Part shown: one piece after another, positions 5,689-7,217 of the stretch
Layout: each line of letters starts with the position of its first letter
Numbering within the stretch: position 1 is the stretch's first letter
Origin: Desulforhopalus sp.
GTDB taxonomy: Bacteria; Desulfobacterota; Desulfobulbia; Desulfobulbales; Desulfocapsaceae
Reading direction: 5' to 3'
Assembly: GCA_023231425.1 (NCBI GenBank)
Contig: JALNVI010000103.1
Span: 1 to 7,217, forward strand
Length of the DNA: 7,217 nucleotides
The notes under the pieces: model-generated
The model's input: only the letters and a program-made list of their open reading frames with translations
The model's database searches: none
Told to the model about the DNA's origin: nothing
Program-made: the position numbers and the translations under genes

Positions 5689-7019
5689 AACAGAAATCAG
5701 CAATCCTTGTTATCGATGACGAACAGTCTATTCGCCGTCTGCTGGAAAAAGAGCTTCGCGCTCCCTCACGCACCATTTATACGGCAGAGGACGGGGCCCA
5801 TGCACTGAAGATAATCAAGGATCAGTGGCTGGATGTGATCATCATGGATTTGAAGCTGCCGGATGTCTCGGGACTGGAGCTGCTGGTCAAGGTGAGGGAG
5901 ACGATACCGGATGCTGAGGTAATCATGATTACCGGGCACGGTGATGTCGATACAGCAGTGGAGGCGATTAAAACCGGGGCCTGCGACTTTATAGAGAAAC
6001 CCTTCAACCTTGAACATCTTGACCTCGTGGTTGAAAAAGCCCGCCAGCGTGCTTCCCTTTCGAAAGAAAACCGTCTGCTGCGCATGAACAACAGAAACAC
6101 GGGAAAACCTCCGCTCTTTATCGGCAACTCACAGGCCGTCCAAAATATTCGGTTTCTCGTTGAGAAAGTGGCTCCAACCTCAGCTCCGGTATTGATCACC
6201 GGGGAATCCGGCACCGGCAAGGATGTCGTGGCCAGTCTCATTCACAGCCTGTCCCCGGCAGGCTCCCAGTCCATGGTGATAAAGAATTGTGCCGCTCTCG
6301 ACCGGGATCTGGCCCGCAGTGAGCTCTTCGGTCATGCCCGCGGGGCATTTACCGGTGCCAGCGAGGCCTCTGAGGGTTTGATGAGTTTCGCCCACAACAA
6401 CACTCTTTTTCTTGATGAGGTGGGCGACCTCTCCCTGGAAATTCAGGCATCCCTGTTGCGGGTCCTCGAGGACGGAGCCTACCGGAGGGTAGGTGAAAAG
6501 CAGGAACGCAGGGTAAATATCCGCCTTCTTTTCGCCACCAACCGTAACCTCGCAAAAGCGGTGGAAGAAGGACATTTCAATGAGGCCTTCTACCACCGCA
6601 TCAATGTCTTCAATATTGAGGTCCCGCCCCTCGCCAAACGCAAGGAAGATCTCACCCTGCTGGTGGAATACTTCCTTACCCGCCTCTGCTCCAGAGGAAA
6701 ACAATGCACCATTACCAGCGAAGCGATGTCCGACATCTTTCGCTACTCCTGGCCGGGGAACGTGCGAGAGCTGCGCAACGTCCTTGAGCGCTCAATCATC
6801 CTCGCTGAGAACAACCTTATCACCGAAAGCTGTCTGCCGAGGGAACTGGTTTCCACCCCCAGCAGCGGCAATAGACTGAGCCTCGCAGCTGTAGAACAGG
6901 AGCATATTCTAAAAATGCTCGACTTCTGTGCAGGAAACCGCCAGCAGACCGCTGACATCCTGGGCATCGGCCGTAAAACCCTTTACCGCAAACTCTCGGG
7001 ATATGATGTGTCAAAATGA
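5685..7019 (+). CDS. NtrC-family sigma-54-dependent response regulator
   Basis: Enhancer-binding activator that drives open-complex formation by sigma-54 RNA polymerase after phosphorylation, presumably by the adjacent kinase. It has 444 residues. The receiver domain (about 1-120) has Asp11/Asp12, phospho-acceptor Asp55, Thr83 and Lys105. The AAA+ domain (about 143-375) has Walker A GESGTGKD (173-180), sigma-54 contact loop GAFTGA (220-225), Walker B LFLDE (241-245) and WPGNVREL. The C-terminal Fis-type helix-turn-helix is at about 418-437 (NRQQTADILGIGRKTLYRKL). Oddity: the segment normally FRxDLYYRL reads FNEAFYHRI (298-306). The second arginine (Arg305) is kept, but the first putative arginine-finger position is Asn299, and the conserved Asp is Ala301. 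The start ATG overlaps the kinase stop, with GGAGG at 5676-5680. Its targets are not identifiable here, since no sigma-54 promoter precedes the operon. Confidence 0.95.
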   Translation: MKQKSAILVIDDEQSIRRLLEKELRAPSRTIYTAEDGAHALKIIKDQWLDVIIMDLKLPDVSGLELLVKVRETIPDAEVIMITGHGDVDTAVEAIKTGACDFIEKPFNLEHLDLVVEKARQRASLSKENRLLRMNNRNTGKPPLFIGNSQAVQNIRFLVEKVAPTSAPVLITGESGTGKDVVASLIHSLSPAGSQSMVIKNCAALDRDLARSELFGHARGAFTGASEASEGLMSFAHNNTLFLDEVGDLSLEIQASLLRVLEDGAYRRVGEKQERRVNIRLLFATNRNLAKAVEEGHFNEAFYHRINVFNIEVPPLAKRKEDLTLLVEYFLTRLCSRGKQCTITSEAMSDIFRYSWPGNVRELRNVLERSIILAENNLITESCLPRELVSTPSSGNRLSLAAVEQEHILKMLDFCAGNRQQTADILGIGRKTLYRKLSGYDVSK

Positions 7020-7022
7020 CAC
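7008..7022. repeat. Inverted repeat GTGTCA-AAA-TGACAC across the regulator stop codon
   Basis: Perfect 6-bp arms with a 3-base spacer, containing the TGA stop (7017-7019). A T6 run begins eight bases later (7031-7036). That spacing is too long for a standard intrinsic terminator, so this may be a weak terminator, an mRNA-end hairpin or a protein-binding site. Confidence 0.4.
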
Positions 7023-7217
7023 GAAGGCTGTTTTTTATCGGGTCACTTTGGGTAAAAATACTAAAAATATTGCTATTTCAGCATGTTATACAGCCCTGGT
7101 TTTTTCATTCTTTCTTCACATCTTTCACATCACTTTGTTTTCCTGATCTTTGCCTTGATTATTTTGCCGCAGCGAAATTTGTCCACCAGGCCTCTTTAGA
7201 CCCCTGCCGCCAGAGCG
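7023..7217. other. Downstream tail without a confident gene
   Basis: An AT-rich stretch (7031-7165) contains T runs at 7031-7036 and 7100-7105 and two copies of TTCACATC nine bases apart (7115-7122 and 7124-7131). Close to the right edge, a minus-strand frame is open from the edge to TAA at 7159-7161 and would read LWRQGSKEAWWTNFAAAK. This could be the last residues of a converging gene, but a second minus frame is also open there and 18 codons are too few to decide. Confidence 0.45.

Noticed and set aside
7190..7203. GG-N10-GC on the minus strand, a sigma-54-like core
   Set aside because: The surrounding bases do not match TGGCAC or TTGC; only the dinucleotides agree, as expected by chance.
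7159..7217. C-terminal end of a converging minus-strand gene (LWRQGSKEAWWTNFAAAK)
   Set aside because: Only 18 codons are visible and another minus-strand frame is also open, so it is mentioned in the tail entry rather than called as a gene.

Overview
The window looks like chromosomal DNA from a Gram-negative bacterium with moderately high GC, most likely a sulfate- or sulfur-metabolising member of the Desulfobacterota (former Deltaproteobacteria). That placement is inference. It rests on the combination of a two-gene YeeE/YedE sulfur-compound transporter, a class III iron alcohol dehydrogenase joined to a PAS kinase and NtrC-type regulator, and a DksA-family protein. No rRNA, tRNA, insertion sequence, phage gene or CRISPR array is visible, and neighbouring genes show no abrupt change in base or codon use.

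Layout. (1) Positions 1-876, minus strand: a patatin-like phospholipase of the RssA/NTE type whose 3' end runs off the left edge. A possible small membrane protein (915-1178, minus) lies just upstream of it. (2) Positions 1215-1649, plus: a DksA/TraR-type RNA polymerase regulator in which two of the four zinc-finger cysteines are replaced, ending at a strong two-way terminator (1670-1709). (3) Positions 1744-2951, minus: two adjacent, translationally coupled YeeE/YedE membrane proteins, together resembling a split thiosulfate/sulfur transporter. (4) Positions 2952-3340: a 389-base divergent intergenic region with a perfect 14-bp palindrome, repeated TTTTCC motifs and one doubtful small reading frame. 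(5) Positions 3341-7019, plus: a tightly overlapping trio of iron alcohol dehydrogenase, cytoplasmic PAS histidine kinase and sigma-54-dependent response regulator. (6) Positions 7020-7217: mostly non-coding tail.

How the genes may work together. In the trio, the dehydrogenase stop overlaps the kinase start (TAATG) and the kinase stop overlaps the regulator start (ATGA). Enzyme, sensor and regulator should therefore be made together, and the natural reading is a signalling unit tied to alcohol/aldehyde oxidation. The regulator keeps its phospho-acceptor aspartate and GAFTGA loop, so it should act at sigma-54 promoters. I found no canonical -24/-12 element in front of the operon, so its targets probably lie elsewhere. 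Its arginine-finger segment is atypical. The split transporter faces the opposite way across the shared intergenic region, and common control is possible but not shown.

I do not see a wholly new system. The best candidates for follow-up are the enzyme-sensor-regulator trio with its cysteine-bearing PAS domain and altered arginine finger, the cysteine-depleted DksA paralogue, and the palindrome/TTTTCC region between the divergent operons.
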